Shown: positions 43,538 to 53,449, counted from the stretch's first letter. The stretch: DNA of 64,000 bases from Paracoccaceae bacterium (GCA_012270125.1 JAAXIY010000026.1:18303-82302); one strand, 5' to 3'. The notes: generated from the sequence alone by a model not told the origin. A program made the numbers and translations.

Positions 43538-44419
43538 ATGCAAAATACTGAGAAATTACATCCAAAGGCTTTAGGGATAGATGAAAAAAGTGGTCTAGAA
43601 ATTCTAACCATTCTTTATGAGGGACAATTAGAAGCCGCCAAGTGCGTAATTGAGGCTAAAGCTTCTCTCGAAGTAGGCGCGAGGGCTATGGCAGATGCTA
43701 TAGAGGCTGGTAATAAATTAGTCTATGTAGCTGCTGGAAGCTCTGGCCTTCAGGGAATGGCTGATGGTTTGGAACTCACCCCAACATTTGGCATTCCAAT
43801 TTCACAAATAAAGATATTAAGAGCAGGTGGCCTTGAAGATATGTCAAAACCGAAAGGAAATATGGAGGACAATGTATCAGCTGCATTAACAGACGCACAA
43901 ATCATTTCCTCTGGAGATTGTGTAATTTGTTTAGCAGCAAGTGGAAATACTACCTATCCTGAAGTCATTATGAAAAAAGCTAAAGAATTAGGGGCAACTA
44001 CAATTGGAATAGCCAATAATCCAGATACAAAACTTTTGACTGGATCGGATATACCAATATTACTATCAACTCCCCCAGAAGTAGTAGCTGGCTCAACTCG
44101 CTTGGGTGCAGGAACAGCTCAGAAAATAGCCTTAAATATGATGTCTACGTGCATGGGGATTTATCTTGGACACGTCATGGACGGTCAAATGGTAAACTTG
44201 ATCGCTAATAACAATAAACTATTTAAGCGATCAGAAAAAATTGTAATGAATTTAACTGGTTGCACTGAAATGGAGGCTAGAAATTCTTTAGAAAAAACAG
44301 AAGGTAATTTAAAACTTGCTGTTTTGTTAATTTCAGGAGCTGAAACCGTTTCAATCGCAAAAAAATTGATAAACAAAGAAGGCCAAAATCTAAGGTCTGC
44401 ATTAAAACAGCTTAGATAG
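43538..44419 (+). CDS. murQ: N-acetylmuramic acid 6-phosphate etherase
   Basis: Cleaves the lactyl ether of MurNAc-6-phosphate to give GlcNAc-6-phosphate and D-lactate. The 293-residue protein has the SIS fold with KLVYVAAGSSGLQGMADGLE then LTPTFG, in which the catalytic glutamate (E83-type) is kept although the usual GTSGRLG is altered. PEVVAGSTRLGAGTAQKIAL near residue 184 is the strongest family signature. The C-terminal small domain has LTGCTEMEARNSLEKTEGNL. It is divergent from nagA and completes AnmK-MurQ-NagA. Confidence 0.92.
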   Translation: MQNTEKLHPKALGIDEKSGLEILTILYEGQLEAAKCVIEAKASLEVGARAMADAIEAGNKLVYVAAGSSGLQGMADGLELTPTFGIPISQIKILRAGGLEDMSKPKGNMEDNVSAALTDAQIISSGDCVICLAASGNTTYPEVIMKKAKELGATTIGIANNPDTKLLTGSDIPILLSTPPEVVAGSTRLGAGTAQKIALNMMSTCMGIYLGHVMDGQMVNLIANNNKLFKRSEKIVMNLTGCTEMEARNSLEKTEGNLKLAVLLISGAETVSIAKKLINKEGQNLRSALKQLR

Positions 44420-44476
44420 GACAAACTCAGCCAAAAGTTTTAAAAAACGTTCATGAAATGATTATGTAAATTTACC

Positions 44477-44560
44477 TGGTACCCGTGGGCGGACTCGAAC
44501 CGCCACGCCCGAAGGCCACAGATTTTAAGTCTGTTATGTCTACCATTCCATCACACGGGC
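44477..44560 (-). tRNA. tRNA-Leu (anticodon UAA)
   Basis: The minus strand folds as an 84-base class II tRNA including an encoded CCA end. The acceptor GCCCGTG pairs with CACGGGT, with a terminal G-U. The anticodon stem ACAGA/TCTGT encloses loop CTTAAAA with anticodon TAA. A variable arm contains GGCCTTCGGGC, and the T arm is GGCGG-TTCGAGT-CCGCC. The long variable arm and the UAA anticodon identify leucine. It stands alone between murQ and the rhomboid gene, divergent from the latter. Confidence 0.96.
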
Positions 44561-44732
44561 CAGGTGACGCGACATTACTTATATTGTTCGGAGTGTCTAG
44601 TCTAAAGAATGGTTTCATATTAAAATTAACAAAAATATCTTTTAATTTTATTGAATAAATAATCCAAAAGTTTGACTACTTACGGATTATATTTAACTTG
44701 ACTGCTTTTATTGAAAGAGTACATCCACCTTT

Positions 44733-45473
44733 ATGTTTCCAATACGCGACCATAACCCTTCTCGACGTTTCCCATACATAACTTACACTTTGATCTTAGT
44801 GAATACGTTAATTTTCTTAAGCTATTGGCACATTTTGGGTGACCCAAGTAAAATAAATCCTTTCTTCCAAAACTGGGCTCTTCTACCAGCAAGCATAAGT
44901 GAAGGAAGCTCTCATCTTGGATTATTAACGTCTATATTTTTACATGGCAGTTTTATGCACTTACTGGGCAATATGCTTTTTCTACATATTTATGGAGATA
45001 ACCTAGAAGATAAAATGGGGCATTTCTGGTTTCTGACTTTTTACCTATGCGCAGGAATATTTGCGAACTTGGCCCAATTTATGGCAGATCCCTACTCAAG
45101 TATTCCAGTTATCGGAGCTTCCGGTGCAGTGGCTGCAGTCATGGGGGGCTATTTACTACTTTTTCCAAAAGCAAAAATTGATATTTTATTTATTTTTGTG
45201 ATTATTTTCAAAATTATCCCCGTAAGAGCATGGATTGTTTTAGGTATATGGTTTGTATTGCAGCTCTATAACGGTTTAGCCGTTCCGGCTTCAGTGAGTG
45301 GCGTAGCTTACTGGGCTCACATAGGTGGATTTGTGTTTGGAATTTTAGCAACTTTAACCACATTTAATAAATTAGGTGGGTCAGATTTTTGGTCTAAAAA
45401 CCACGGTGCACCAGACCACGAAGCCGCCACTTACTCTTTCAGACGAACTAATATACCAAAAGTTACAAAATGA
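44733..45473 (+). CDS. Rhomboid family intramembrane serine protease
   Basis: Inner-membrane serine protease of 246 residues with about six membrane segments. The start MFPIRDHNPSRRFPYITYTL leads into helix 1. LTSIFLHGSFMHLLGNMLFL near residue 66 is the conserved HGxxxHxxxN region, the nucleophile is serine 130 in GASGAVAAVMG, and the general-base histidine is H196 in AHIGGFVFG, so the catalytic dyad is complete. A short cytoplasmic tail follows. Substrates are unknown. Its stop directly abuts the convergent inositol-monophosphatase gene. Confidence 0.92.
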   Translation: MFPIRDHNPSRRFPYITYTLILVNTLIFLSYWHILGDPSKINPFFQNWALLPASISEGSSHLGLLTSIFLHGSFMHLLGNMLFLHIYGDNLEDKMGHFWFLTFYLCAGIFANLAQFMADPYSSIPVIGASGAVAAVMGGYLLLFPKAKIDILFIFVIIFKIIPVRAWIVLGIWFVLQLYNGLAVPASVSGVAYWAHIGGFVFGILATLTTFNKLGGSDFWSKNHGAPDHEAATYSFRRTNIPKVTK

Positions 45474-46262
45474 TCATTGCCTGATTATTTTTGCCAGCTT
45501 ATCAAATTGAACCTCGGTCACAGCGATTATACTTCCATCAATTAATGGGTCAGTATTGCCTGAAATAGACTCCACTATGGCTCCTGCCTCTCGTGCAATA
45601 ATCACTCCAGCAGCAATATCCCAATTATTTAGGTTACGCTCCCAATACCCTTCATATCTACCAGCAGCCACATAAGCGAGATCTAAAGCAGCAGCTCCAT
45701 AACGACGAACCCCCGAGCACTTTGGCATAAGTTTCTCAAGGTCATTTATTGTCTCTGGCAAATCATCAATTCTCCCCGAAAATGGAATTCCAGTTGCATA
45801 CAAACTATCAGCAATGCTGTACCTAGCCGAAACGCGTATCCGGCTCTCATTCATCCAGGCCCCCAAGCCTTTTTCAGCAAAAAACATTTCATCTTTAGAA
45901 GGATCGTATATTACACCTGAGATGATTTCTCCTTTATGCTCAAGCGCAATTGAAACTGCCCAGTGAGGCAAACCATGCAGAAAATTTGTTGTGCCATCTA
46001 GTGGGTCAACAATCCAACGTCTGGTCGGATCTTTTCCTTCCTCTGCATCACTTTCTTCTCCAACCCAACCATAAGTCGGCCGTGCTTCCATGAGTTCATT
46101 TCGAATAATATTTTCTGCAGCAATGTCAGCGCGACTGACAAAATCACCAACACCTTTACGCGATACTTGTAAGTTTTCAACTTCCCGGAAATCTTTAGAT
46201 AAAGAACGTCCCGCCAGCCGGGCAGTTTTTAACATGATGTTTAAATTTGCACTGCCTGGCAT
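45474..46262 (-). CDS. suhB: Inositol monophosphatase family protein (SuhB-like)
   Basis: Mg-dependent phosphatase of 262 residues. WVGEESDAEEG near residue 70 and WIVDPLDGTTNFLHGLPHWA near residue 88 are metal-binding motifs of the IMPase family, and NNWDIAAGVIIAREAGA near residue 210 holds the third aspartate. The substrate may be inositol-1-phosphate or another sugar phosphate. The ATG at 46262 follows GAGGAGA, and a perfect palindrome at 46277-46297 lies directly upstream. It is convergent with the rhomboid gene. Confidence 0.93.
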   Translation of the reverse strand: MPGSANLNIMLKTARLAGRSLSKDFREVENLQVSRKGVGDFVSRADIAAENIIRNELMEARPTYGWVGEESDAEEGKDPTRRWIVDPLDGTTNFLHGLPHWAVSIALEHKGEIISGVIYDPSKDEMFFAEKGLGAWMNESRIRVSARYSIADSLYATGIPFSGRIDDLPETINDLEKLMPKCSGVRRYGAAALDLAYVAAGRYEGYWERNLNNWDIAAGVIIAREAGAIVESISGNTDPLIDGSIIAVTEVQFDKLAKIIRQ

Positions 46263-46276
46263 TAGCGTCTCCTCAA

Positions 46277-46297
46277 TATAGACTTTAAAAGTCTATA
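46277..46297. promoter_or_regulatory. Perfect palindrome before the inositol-monophosphatase gene
   Basis: TATAGACTTT and AAAGTCTATA, 10-base arms around a single central base, start 14 bases upstream of the ATG at 46262. This is too tight to form a hairpin loop, so a DNA-binding dimer is more likely than RNA structure. It overlaps the place where a leader or -10 region would lie. The regulator is not identifiable from the sequence. Confidence 0.5.
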
Positions 46298-46353
46298 CTT
46301 TCTAAACTATTAAATGCCAATAGAGCTGAAAACTAAATTCTTAAAGGTACTAT

Positions 46354-46755
46354 TTAACCAAAAATTGCTCGAGTTATTACAACACCTGCCCAAGCAGATA
46401 CACCCGTAAGTACTGCACCCCAAGTCACGTCAATCATGACCATCGTAGGCGACCAAGCTCTCAAAGTTGCAAAGTTAGTAAACTCATAAGTTCCATAGGC
46501 CAAAATGCCAAGCAACGCCCCAGCAAATAAAGCTTGTGCTGGGTTTCCGGAATTAAACGCGGGCCACGAAGCAAAGAACAATACACCACCAACATAAAAC
46601 AGATAAAAAATCGCTGCTGGGCCCATTCTAGGATCTTCTAATAACCAGTCACCAAGATTAGATGAAAACAGTGGGTACAAAACTCGTTTGAGCATCACGA
46701 TATCAAGTGCCAGAAAGACCACTGATGTCGTGAGATATAAAGTTAAAATTTGCAT
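46354..46755 (-). CDS. DUF2177 family membrane protein
   Basis: A 133-residue protein made almost entirely of four hydrophobic segments. Motifs YLFYVGGVLFFASWPAFN near residue 52, ALFAGALLGILAYGTYEFTN near residue 74 and FATLRAWSPTMVMIDVTWGA near residue 95 match the DUF2177 family of small integral membrane proteins. No function is known to me. It is on the minus strand between the phosphatase genes, separated from the LMW phosphatase gene upstream by a probable terminator. Confidence 0.85.
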   Translation of the reverse strand: MQILTLYLTTSVVFLALDIVMLKRVLYPLFSSNLGDWLLEDPRMGPAAIFYLFYVGGVLFFASWPAFNSGNPAQALFAGALLGILAYGTYEFTNFATLRAWSPTMVMIDVTWGAVLTGVSAWAGVVITRAIFG

Positions 46756-46817
46756 ATTGCGTCCACCATAAAAACCGTAACTTTAAATGAGGTAATTCAC
46801 TCATTAAAAAGAGCAAG

Positions 46818-46843
46818 AAAAAAATAAGTTTAAATGAACTTAT
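46818..46843 (-). terminator. Probable terminator after the LMW phosphatase gene
   Basis: ATAAGTT (46824-46830) and AACTTAT (46837-46843) form a 7-bp stem with a 6-base loop. Read on the minus strand it is followed by six Ts. It sits 10 bases after the low-molecular-weight phosphatase stop and before DUF2177. The stem is AT-rich, so moderate strength is expected. Confidence 0.45.
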
Positions 46844-46852
46844 AACCTATGA

Positions 46853-47332
46853 TTAAGCCGTATTTGCGCTGTTCAAATTCTCGATAAGACCACTCAAAGA
46901 TTGATCAATAATATCCAGTGTTTGGTTAAAGTCACGGGTATAGTATGGATCAGGGACATAATCATACCCCAAATTCTCTTGGGCAAATTCAGTTAATAGG
47001 CGCACTTTACCAACTCCTTCTGGACAAAGAGTATTTAAGTTTGCACGATTTTTTTCATCCATCGCAATTATCAAATCAAAGTTTGTAAAGTCATGGATGG
47101 AAATCTGCCGCGCTCTTAGCTTAGACATGTTTATTCCTCGGACGAGAGCTGCTTCCTGCATCGGTTGATATGGAGGAGATCCAATATGCCAATCGGCTGT
47201 CCCAGCACTATCACAACTAATATTAAGTTCCACAGCACTTGATTTTTGCCTAAATAAAGCTTCAGCCGTTGGTGACCTACAAATGTTTCCTAAACAAACA
47301 AACAAAACGGATTTAACAGAAGTTTCAATCAT
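46853..47332 (-). CDS. Low-molecular-weight protein tyrosine phosphatase
   Basis: Cytoplasmic phosphatase of 159 residues with the active-site loop VCLGNICRSPTAEALF near residue 12 (C-x5-R-S) and the general-acid aspartate in VPDPYYTRDFNQTLD near residue 126, so the catalytic residues are complete. Targets may be phosphotyrosine proteins or small molecules. The gene starts 2 bases after the copper chaperone stop and is probably cotranscribed with it; no functional link is obvious. Confidence 0.94.
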   Translation of the reverse strand: MIETSVKSVLFVCLGNICRSPTAEALFRQKSSAVELNISCDSAGTADWHIGSPPYQPMQEAALVRGINMSKLRARQISIHDFTNFDLIIAMDEKNRANLNTLCPEGVGKVRLLTEFAQENLGYDYVPDPYYTRDFNQTLDIIDQSLSGLIENLNSANTA

Positions 47333-47334
47333 TT

Positions 47335-47811
47335 TCAGTGAGTATGAGAGTGTTTTTTGTCTTTTCTTTTCTGATCAACGACTACCTCTACAGTGACTTC
47401 ACCAGAATTTTCAAATTGCAAAATAACTGGAATGATCTTTCCATTTTCAAACGGTTCATTCAGTCCCATAAACATAATATGTTCACCGCCTCGAATAAGA
47501 GTATGCTCCTGCATAGCATCAATTTTTATTCCATCTTCTATCCGAACCATTTTCATAATGCCATTTTCACTCATTATATGCTTATGAAGTTCAGTCTTTT
47601 TTGCAATATTTGAATACACACTTATTAAACGATCGCTCTCATTAGAATGATTCATTATCTTCATATAAGCAGCTCCCGCTTTAGCAAGGGGACCGGAAGA
47701 TCTTGCATAGGCATCCGAGATCATTATCTGACCAGCAATTAGAGTTGGCGCAGACAAAAAGAAAAGTACCACCGCAGACGTTATGTACTTTATACTCAAT
47801 TTTGAAATCAA
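47335..47811 (-). CDS. Periplasmic copper chaperone PCuAC family
   Basis: Periplasmic protein that delivers copper to the CuA site of cytochrome oxidase. It has 158 residues with a signal peptide (about 1-26, ending LIAG). The family pattern is visible: AYARSSGPLAKAGAAYMKI near residue 34, ELHKHIMSENGIMKM near residue 74, and LIRGGEHIMFMGLNEPF near residue 104 with the histidine and methionine ligands. A short histidine-rich end (KHSHTH) could add metal ligands. It lies downstream of rpmB. Its target oxidase genes are at 1130-4560. Confidence 0.9.
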   Translation of the reverse strand: MISKLSIKYITSAVVLFFLSAPTLIAGQIMISDAYARSSGPLAKAGAAYMKIMNHSNESDRLISVYSNIAKKTELHKHIMSENGIMKMVRIEDGIKIDAMQEHTLIRGGEHIMFMGLNEPFENGKIIPVILQFENSGEVTVEVVVDQKRKDKKHSHTH

Positions 47812-47852
47812 TATTTGCGTTAAGAGAATGATTTAAAACTTCTCAGGCTTGA

Positions 47853-48137
47853 CTATGCTTCCTGAGCCTTTGCTATCTCTTTTTTGACCCGAAGAGCATT
47901 TGAAGACAGTTCACTGTCCTTCGCCTTGGCTAAAAATGCATCAAGGCCTCCACGATGATCTACTGTCCTTAACGCCGCTGCAGATATTCTAAGTTTAACA
48001 CCACGCCCTAAAATTTCAGATTGAAGCGTTACTTCATTAAGATTAGGTAAAAATCTTCTGCGAGTTTTATTGTTAGCATGACTTACGTTATTGCCAGTCA
48101 TTGGCCCTTTACCTGTCAATTCACAACGCCGCGACAT
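47853..48137 (-). CDS. rpmB: 50S ribosomal protein L28
   Basis: Ribosomal large-subunit protein of 94 residues. The N-terminus [20 protein letters not shown] and following [15 protein letters not shown] are diagnostic for bL28, and [20 protein letters not shown] follows. The alphaproteobacterial form carries a C-terminal extension, here EIAKAQEA. The ATG at 48137 lies after a 204-base gap that should contain its promoter; I could not assign hexamers with confidence. Confidence 0.97.
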   Translation of the reverse strand: MSRRCELTGKGPMTGNNVSHANNKTRRRFLPNLNEVTLQSEILGRGVKLRISAAALRTVDHRGGLDAFLAKAKDSELSSNALRVKKEIAKAQEA

Positions 48138-48341
48138 AATAATTTCCTAACTTTTTAATCGAGTGGGACTTACCCAAAAAATTGTTAAATGAAATAAAGC
48201 AAAACCACTCTAATTCACTAGCGAGCTTCTAGGGATATTCTTTATGATCGTCAAGCACATTAAATTAAAGCGAATATTATAATTAAAACAGAAAATTATA
48301 TCACGACTAAGCGGAATATATGATTTGAGTCTGTAAGACTT

Positions 48342-49340
48342 TTAGCCCAGCTCACCTTTTTTAATCGAAATTTCTTTTAAAATTTCATTTGCTGCCAACG
48401 CTAAATTTTTTTTACCAGAAGCGACTTCCTCAGCAATTTCCAAAAGGTCAGTCTTAATGGGATCTTTATCTAAAATTGATAATAATTGATATCTTATGTC
48501 TTCATGAAGCCAAAATTTAGATTGTTCAGAACGATTAAGTTCAAAATGCCCGCTTTCCTGACGCCAACTGACAAGATCAGAAATGACTTTCCAAGCATCA
48601 CTAATACCATCTTTTTCTAAGGCAGAAATAGTCATTGCCTTAGGAAATCCTTCAGGGTCCTGAGCTCGTTTTCTAAGTAATCGCAAGGCTCCAGAATAAT
48701 CAGCGCATGTTCTAGTTGCTTGATCTTTTAAATCACCATCAGCCTTATTTATGAGAATAAGATCAGCAAGCTCCATAATTCCCCGTTTAACACCTTGCAA
48801 TTCATCACCACCAGCTGGAGCCAGCAACAAAGTAAAGATATCACAAATTTCGGAAACTATGGTTTCTGACTGACCAACCCCAACTGTTTCGATTAATATT
48901 ACATCAAATCCTGCAGCCTCACATATAGCTACAGTTTCACGAGTGCGCCGAGCTACACCGCCCAAATGAGTTTGACTAGGAGATGGCCGTATGAATGCAG
49001 CTGGATTTCGAGCCAGAAGTGTCATCCTAGTTTTATCACCTAGTATAGAACCTCCTGATCTTGCTGAGCTGGGATCAACTGCAAGCACGGCAACACTTAA
49101 TCCACAATCCGTAAGAAAGGAGCCGAAAACTTCTATAAATGTTGATTTGCCAACACCAGGCGTCCCCGAAAGACCAATTCGAATTGCTTGTTTTTGAGAC
49201 TTTTTTTCAAGCAACGATATTAATGCAACGGCAGATTTTCTATGATCCTCACGGGAACTTTCAACTAATGTTATGGCCCGAGCCAAAACACGTCTATCGC
49301 CTGCTATTAAAGTTTCCACCATTTTATTTAAGTCAGTCAT
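48342..49340 (-). CDS. meaB: Methylmalonyl-CoA mutase-associated GTPase MeaB
   Basis: G3E-family GTPase that loads and protects B12-dependent acyl-CoA mutases. The 332-residue protein has Walker A in RIGLSGTPGVGKSTFIE near residue 55, AVDPSSARSGGSILGDKTRM near residue 88, the conserved RPSPSQTHLGGVARRTRE, ILIETVGVGQSE (Walker B region) and the NKADGD base-recognition motif. The mutase it would serve is not in this window; methylmalonyl- or ethylmalonyl-CoA mutase are the known alphaproteobacterial partners. The gene is divergent from the DUF3108 gene. Confidence 0.94.
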   Translation of the reverse strand: MTDLNKMVETLIAGDRRVLARAITLVESSREDHRKSAVALISLLEKKSQKQAIRIGLSGTPGVGKSTFIEVFGSFLTDCGLSVAVLAVDPSSARSGGSILGDKTRMTLLARNPAAFIRPSPSQTHLGGVARRTRETVAICEAAGFDVILIETVGVGQSETIVSEICDIFTLLLAPAGGDELQGVKRGIMELADLILINKADGDLKDQATRTCADYSGALRLLRKRAQDPEGFPKAMTISALEKDGISDAWKVISDLVSWRQESGHFELNRSEQSKFWLHEDIRYQLLSILDKDPIKTDLLEIAEEVASGKKNLALAANEILKEISIKKGELG

Positions 49341-49450
49341 TTTGACCAGCTTTCAACTAAATATTAAATTGTTGGTTGACCTTATCTTGCTTTTCTTGCC
49401 TTGTTTAGCCTGAAATTATTTCTCTTAATAGATTGAGTATTAATTTACCT

Positions 49451-50167
49451 ATGAAAAACAAACAAAAACTTTTCTTAACTGCATTTGTGTCTGCAGTACT
49501 TCTCAGCACAACTAGTGTTTATGCCAAAACAGAAAAATACAGTTTTGATGTTTTTTTGTGGGGTATAAAAGTCGGTGAATTGATTTACTCAATTAAAACA
49601 TCTGAAAGTGACTACGATATCTCAGGCGTTTTAATGTCTAAAGGTCTAGCTAGAATGGTTACCAAGTATAAATTTCAAGCTGAGGCCAAAGGAAAGTTAT
49701 CAAATAAGCTATACACACCTACCTATTATCGTGGAAAATCAGATACGAAGCGAAGAAAGGAAGAAAAATCTATGGTGTACCATAAAATGGTACCAAAGGT
49801 CACTTCTACAAAAGTTCCACAATCTCACTGGGCAAAGCCTAAGTCTCAAAAGGGAACTGTAGATCCTATGACGGCTATTCATTTAGTCATGAGCGATAAA
49901 GATAAAAAAACAATATGTTCACAAACATTTCATCTATTTGATGGCGCTCGTCGAATAGAAATCAAATTATCTAAAATTAAAATTCAAGAAAACTCTGCAA
50001 AATGCCAAGGAGAATACATCCGTGAGGATGGCTATTCAGATGAAGAGATGAAAGAAGGCAAAGTTTTTCCTTTTACTGTCAATTATATCAAGAAAGGTGA
50101 ACTTTATTCTGTCGAAAGCTTAGAGATAAAGGCTTTACGTGGACGAACTAAATTTACTAAACGGTAA
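49451..50167 (+). CDS. DUF3108 family exported protein
   Basis: A 238-residue protein with a clear signal peptide from the ATG at 49451 (MKNKQKLFLTAFVSAVLLST, cleavage after VYA near residue 26). A TTG at 49433 would spoil the signal. The mature protein begins KTEKYSFDVFLWGIKVGELI, the typical DUF3108 opening, and later has LFDGARRIEIKL. The fold is probably beta-rich and periplasmic. Function is not known to me. hrpB starts 6 bases after its stop and may be cotranscribed. Confidence 0.85.
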   Translation: MKNKQKLFLTAFVSAVLLSTTSVYAKTEKYSFDVFLWGIKVGELIYSIKTSESDYDISGVLMSKGLARMVTKYKFQAEAKGKLSNKLYTPTYYRGKSDTKRRKEEKSMVYHKMVPKVTSTKVPQSHWAKPKSQKGTVDPMTAIHLVMSDKDKKTICSQTFHLFDGARRIEIKLSKIKIQENSAKCQGEYIREDGYSDEEMKEGKVFPFTVNYIKKGELYSVESLEIKALRGRTKFTKR

Positions 50168-50173
50168 AGCACC

Positions 50174-52612
50174 TTGTCTCAAAATTTACCCATATTTTCA
50201 GTTCTTGATGAGCTGGCAGAGCAGCTAAAGAAAACAAAAAGAGCTGTATTGACAGCGCCTCCAGGCGCTGGGAAATCTACAGCAGTTCCCATCAACCTTA
50301 TTAATGATCCTGCATTTTCCAAAGGTAAAGTGATCATGCTAGAGCCCAGGAGGATTGCCGTAAAGCAAGTTGCGGCAAGAATGGCTCAGACCCTAAATGA
50401 ACCAATTGGAAAGACCGTAGGGTATCGAATTAGAGGCGAAACAAAGTGCAGTGAACTAACAAAAATTGAGGTGGTAACAGACGGAATTTTAATAAGGATG
50501 ATCCAAGCAGACCAAGAGCTGAAGGACGTATCTACAATAATTTTTGATGAATTCCACGAAAGGAGCCTCAACGCAGATCTTGGTCTCGCATTTTGTCTTG
50601 AAACAGCGAATGTTTTAAGAAGTGATCTGAAGATTTTGGTCATGTCTGCAACACTAGAAGTCAATGCAGTATCTAAACTAATGCAAAATGCTCCAATAAT
50701 TAAATGTCAGGGTAAAAGTTTTTCCGTTACTCCTCATTGGCAAAAATTACCTCAAACTCAAGAAGAAATTATTCCAAAAGCCATTAGCGAGGTAATACTC
50801 AAAGTAATCAAAACAAAGACAGGGAGTATACTAGTCTTCTTGCCGGGAGAGGCCGAAATTATCAAAGTTGCTGCCTCTTTGAAAGGACAAGTACCAACTG
50901 ATTGTAGAATTTTTCCCCTTTATGGAAGGTTAGATTTCAAAGATCAGCAAAATGCCATAAAACCTTTGTCAGACGGGCGAAAAATAGTCCTTGCAACAAA
51001 TGTAGCAGAAACTTCACTCACCATAGAGGGAATAGACCATGTGATAGATAGTGGCCTTTCCAAAAGATCTATATACGACTCCAGTTCAGGTATGGCGCGC
51101 TTAGTCACCCAAAAAATATCTAAATCAGAGGCAGATCAACGTATGGGACGTGCAGGACGACTAGCACCTGGCAACTGTTACAAACTGTGGTCGAAGTCCC
51201 AAGATGGAAGCTTTCCAGAGTTCTCTCCAGCTGAAATTGAAAAGTCAGACTTAACCCCATTTGTTTTGGAACTAGCCTTGTGGGGCGGTAATGTAGACGA
51301 TCTTGCATTACTCACCAAACCAAACAAAAACGCCATTTCAGAGGCTCATAAAGTACTACAAATGCTTGAAGCGATAGATGAAAAACTTCAAATTACAAAA
51401 CAAGGGCGTTCACTGTCTAAAATTCCACTACACCCCCGATTATCAAAAATAATTCTCTCTGGTGCGCAAGATGCACCTTTGCTCGCATCAATTCTTTCTG
51501 ATGCAGATCCACTGGAGCATTCAAGAAATACTGATATCAGTCTAAGATTAGACGCTGTTAAGAAAATTCAAAGAGAAAAATCTAATCAGTCCGGTTCCAT
51601 AAAGCTACCAATAGCAAAAAGAATTTTAAAAGAAGCCAGCCGGCTTTCCAAATACAAAGTTAATAAATCAAATTATACCGTTGGCCAACTAGTAGCTCTC
51701 GCCTATCCCGACCGAATTGGGAAACGGCGGGACGGGCAAATACCACGATATATTTTGTCGAATGGGAAAGGAGCTGTATTGGCAGAAAATGATCCTTTAA
51801 GATCTGAACCTTTCATCGTTGCGTGCAGTTTAGATGGAAATCAAAAGGAAGCAAAAATTCGTTACTGCGCGCCAATAACCTTATCAGAAATAAAAGAATT
51901 ATTTGAAGAACAAATTATCTCAGCAAACACCTGTTATTGGTCTACCAGACACAAGAAGGTCATTGCCCAATGCCAAGAGAAACTTGGCCACTTAAATTTG
52001 CACGAGAAACCATGGAAAAATGTGCCAAATGATATTTTTGTTGACGCCATGCTTGATGGTATTAAACAACTTGGCTTTTTTCATTCAAAAAATGCTAAAT
52101 ACTTCTTGGCTAGGGTTAGAATGGCTGGGGATAAATTTCCTGATATGTCAGATAAAAATCTACATGAAACAGTTAAAATCTGGTTAGCCCCATTTTTGCA
52201 AAATATAAAATCTGCAGAAGATTGGAAAAAGTTTGATGATTTTGAGGCGCTGCAATCTCTACTGAATTGGAAAGAACGGCAGTTACTGGATAAATTGGTG
52301 CCCGCTCACTTTGTAACACCGTTACAGAGGAAAATTAATATAAATTATGAAAACAATATACCCGAAATATCAATTCGAATTCAGGAAATGTACGGTCAAA
52401 AAACTCATCCTACGAGCGCTGGGTTACCAATCCGGATAACTTTTTTGTCTCCAGCAGGAAGAAAAATACAAACGACTACCGATATAGTATCATTTTGGGA
52501 AAGCTCATACGAGGATGTTAGAAAAGATATGAGAGGAAGGTACCCAAAACATTTTTGGCCAGAACGTCCAGCAGACTCTCAACCAACTTTAAATACTAAA
52601 AATAAAATTTAA
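50174..52612 (+). CDS. hrpB: ATP-dependent helicase HrpB
   Basis: DEAH-family RNA helicase of 812 residues. Motif I is [15 protein letters not shown] near residue 29, motif II is [17 protein letters not shown] near residue 119, motif III is VMSATLE, motif V is [15 protein letters not shown], and motif VI is [16 protein letters not shown] ratchet/HA2-like region follows and the C-terminus [19 protein letters not shown] is the HrpB signature. The start is a TTG at 50174; no ATG or GTG lies close by. The role in the cell is poorly defined in the family. Confidence 0.95.
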   Translation: MSQNLPIFSVLDELAEQLKKTKRAVLTAPPGAGKSTAVPINLINDPAFSKGKVIMLEPRRIAVKQVAARMAQTLNEPIGKTVGYRIRGETKCSELTKIEVVTDGILIRMIQADQELKDVSTIIFDEFHERSLNADLGLAFCLETANVLRSDLKILVMSATLEVNAVSKLMQNAPIIKCQGKSFSVTPHWQKLPQTQEEIIPKAISEVILKVIKTKTGSILVFLPGEAEIIKVAASLKGQVPTDCRIFPLYGRLDFKDQQNAIKPLSDGRKIVLATNVAETSLTIEGIDHVIDSGLSKRSIYDSSSGMARLVTQKISKSEADQRMGRAGRLAPGNCYKLWSKSQDGSFPEFSPAEIEKSDLTPFVLELALWGGNVDDLALLTKPNKNAISEAHKVLQMLEAIDEKLQITKQGRSLSKIPLHPRLSKIILSGAQDAPLLASILSDADPLEHSRNTDISLRLDAVKKIQREKSNQSGSIKLPIAKRILKEASRLSKYKVNKSNYTVGQLVALAYPDRIGKRRDGQIPRYILSNGKGAVLAENDPLRSEPFIVACSLDGNQKEAKIRYCAPITLSEIKELFEEQIISANTCYWSTRHKKVIAQCQEKLGHLNLHEKPWKNVPNDIFVDAMLDGIKQLGFFHSKNAKYFLARVRMAGDKFPDMSDKNLHETVKIWLAPFLQNIKSAEDWKKFDDFEALQSLLNWKERQLLDKLVPAHFVTPLQRKININYENNIPEISIRIQEMYGQKTHPTSAGLPIRITFLSPAGRKIQTTTDIVSFWESSYEDVRKDMRGRYPKHFWPERPADSQPTLNTKNKI

Positions 52613-53376
52613 GAAAAAGGATCATTTTCATAGACAACTTCAGACAGATATAATCCATGTGGCGGCGAAACTGGGCCACAAAGAGATCTATCTTTTGCCT
52701 CTAGAGCTTTTTTTACGTCAGCTGGACTCCAGCTACCCGAACCTACGCGTTCTAAGGTCCCCACAAAACTACGAACTTGATTATGAAGAAAACTTCTTGC
52801 CCTTAATCGGAACCTAAACTCAGTACCTGACCACCCTTCAGAACTCTCAATTTTAAATTCATCCAAGGTCTTAATTGGGCTCTTAGCTTGGCACATAGAT
52901 GAGCGAAATGTTGTAAAATCATGTTTACCTACCAAGTATTGAGATGCCTCTTGCATTGCAGATAAATCAAGCGAATGGCTAATTTGCCAAACTAACCCAG
53001 CCTCATGCGTTGATGGAGCCCTTCTAACAAGAAGTCGAAATATATATTTTCTCTCTACTGCTGAAAAACGCGCATGCCAATCGTCATCAACTAACGCACA
53101 ATCAATTATTGCTATTGGAAGTGGCTTCAAATGAAAGTTCAAAGCTTCAGAAAGTCGAAAAGGATCCCATTTTTTGTTCAAATCACAATGGGCGACTTGA
53201 GACCTTGCGTGGACACCAGCATCGGTACGCCCCGCACCGGCTATTAGATGTTCGTTATTCTCAATTTGCGAAAGAGCACGTTCAATCGAACCTTGCACGG
53301 AAAGTTGGCTTTGCTGCCGCTGCCATCCTACAAAAGGAGCACCATTGTATTCTATTTTTAGAGCATATCTAGGCAT
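52609..53376 (-). CDS. truA: tRNA pseudouridine(38-40) synthase TruA
   Basis: Makes pseudouridine at positions 38-40 of tRNA anticodon arms. The 255-residue protein opens [20 protein letters not shown], has the catalytic aspartate in [17 protein letters not shown] near residue 47, and [20 protein letters not shown] near residue 200, all diagnostic. The stop overlaps convergent hrpB by 4 bases. Length is typical for TruA. Confidence 0.96.
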   Translation of the reverse strand: MPRYALKIEYNGAPFVGWQRQQSQLSVQGSIERALSQIENNEHLIAGAGRTDAGVHARSQVAHCDLNKKWDPFRLSEALNFHLKPLPIAIIDCALVDDDWHARFSAVERKYIFRLLVRRAPSTHEAGLVWQISHSLDLSAMQEASQYLVGKHDFTTFRSSMCQAKSPIKTLDEFKIESSEGWSGTEFRFRLRARSFLHNQVRSFVGTLERVGSGSWSPADVKKALEAKDRSLCGPVSPPHGLYLSEVVYENDPFS

Positions 53377-53449
53377 ATCTGCGGATAACTTAAATGAAGC
53401 CTAAAGGAAAGCAGGCAAAATCGTGGGTTGATCTTATTTAAACTGCGAC

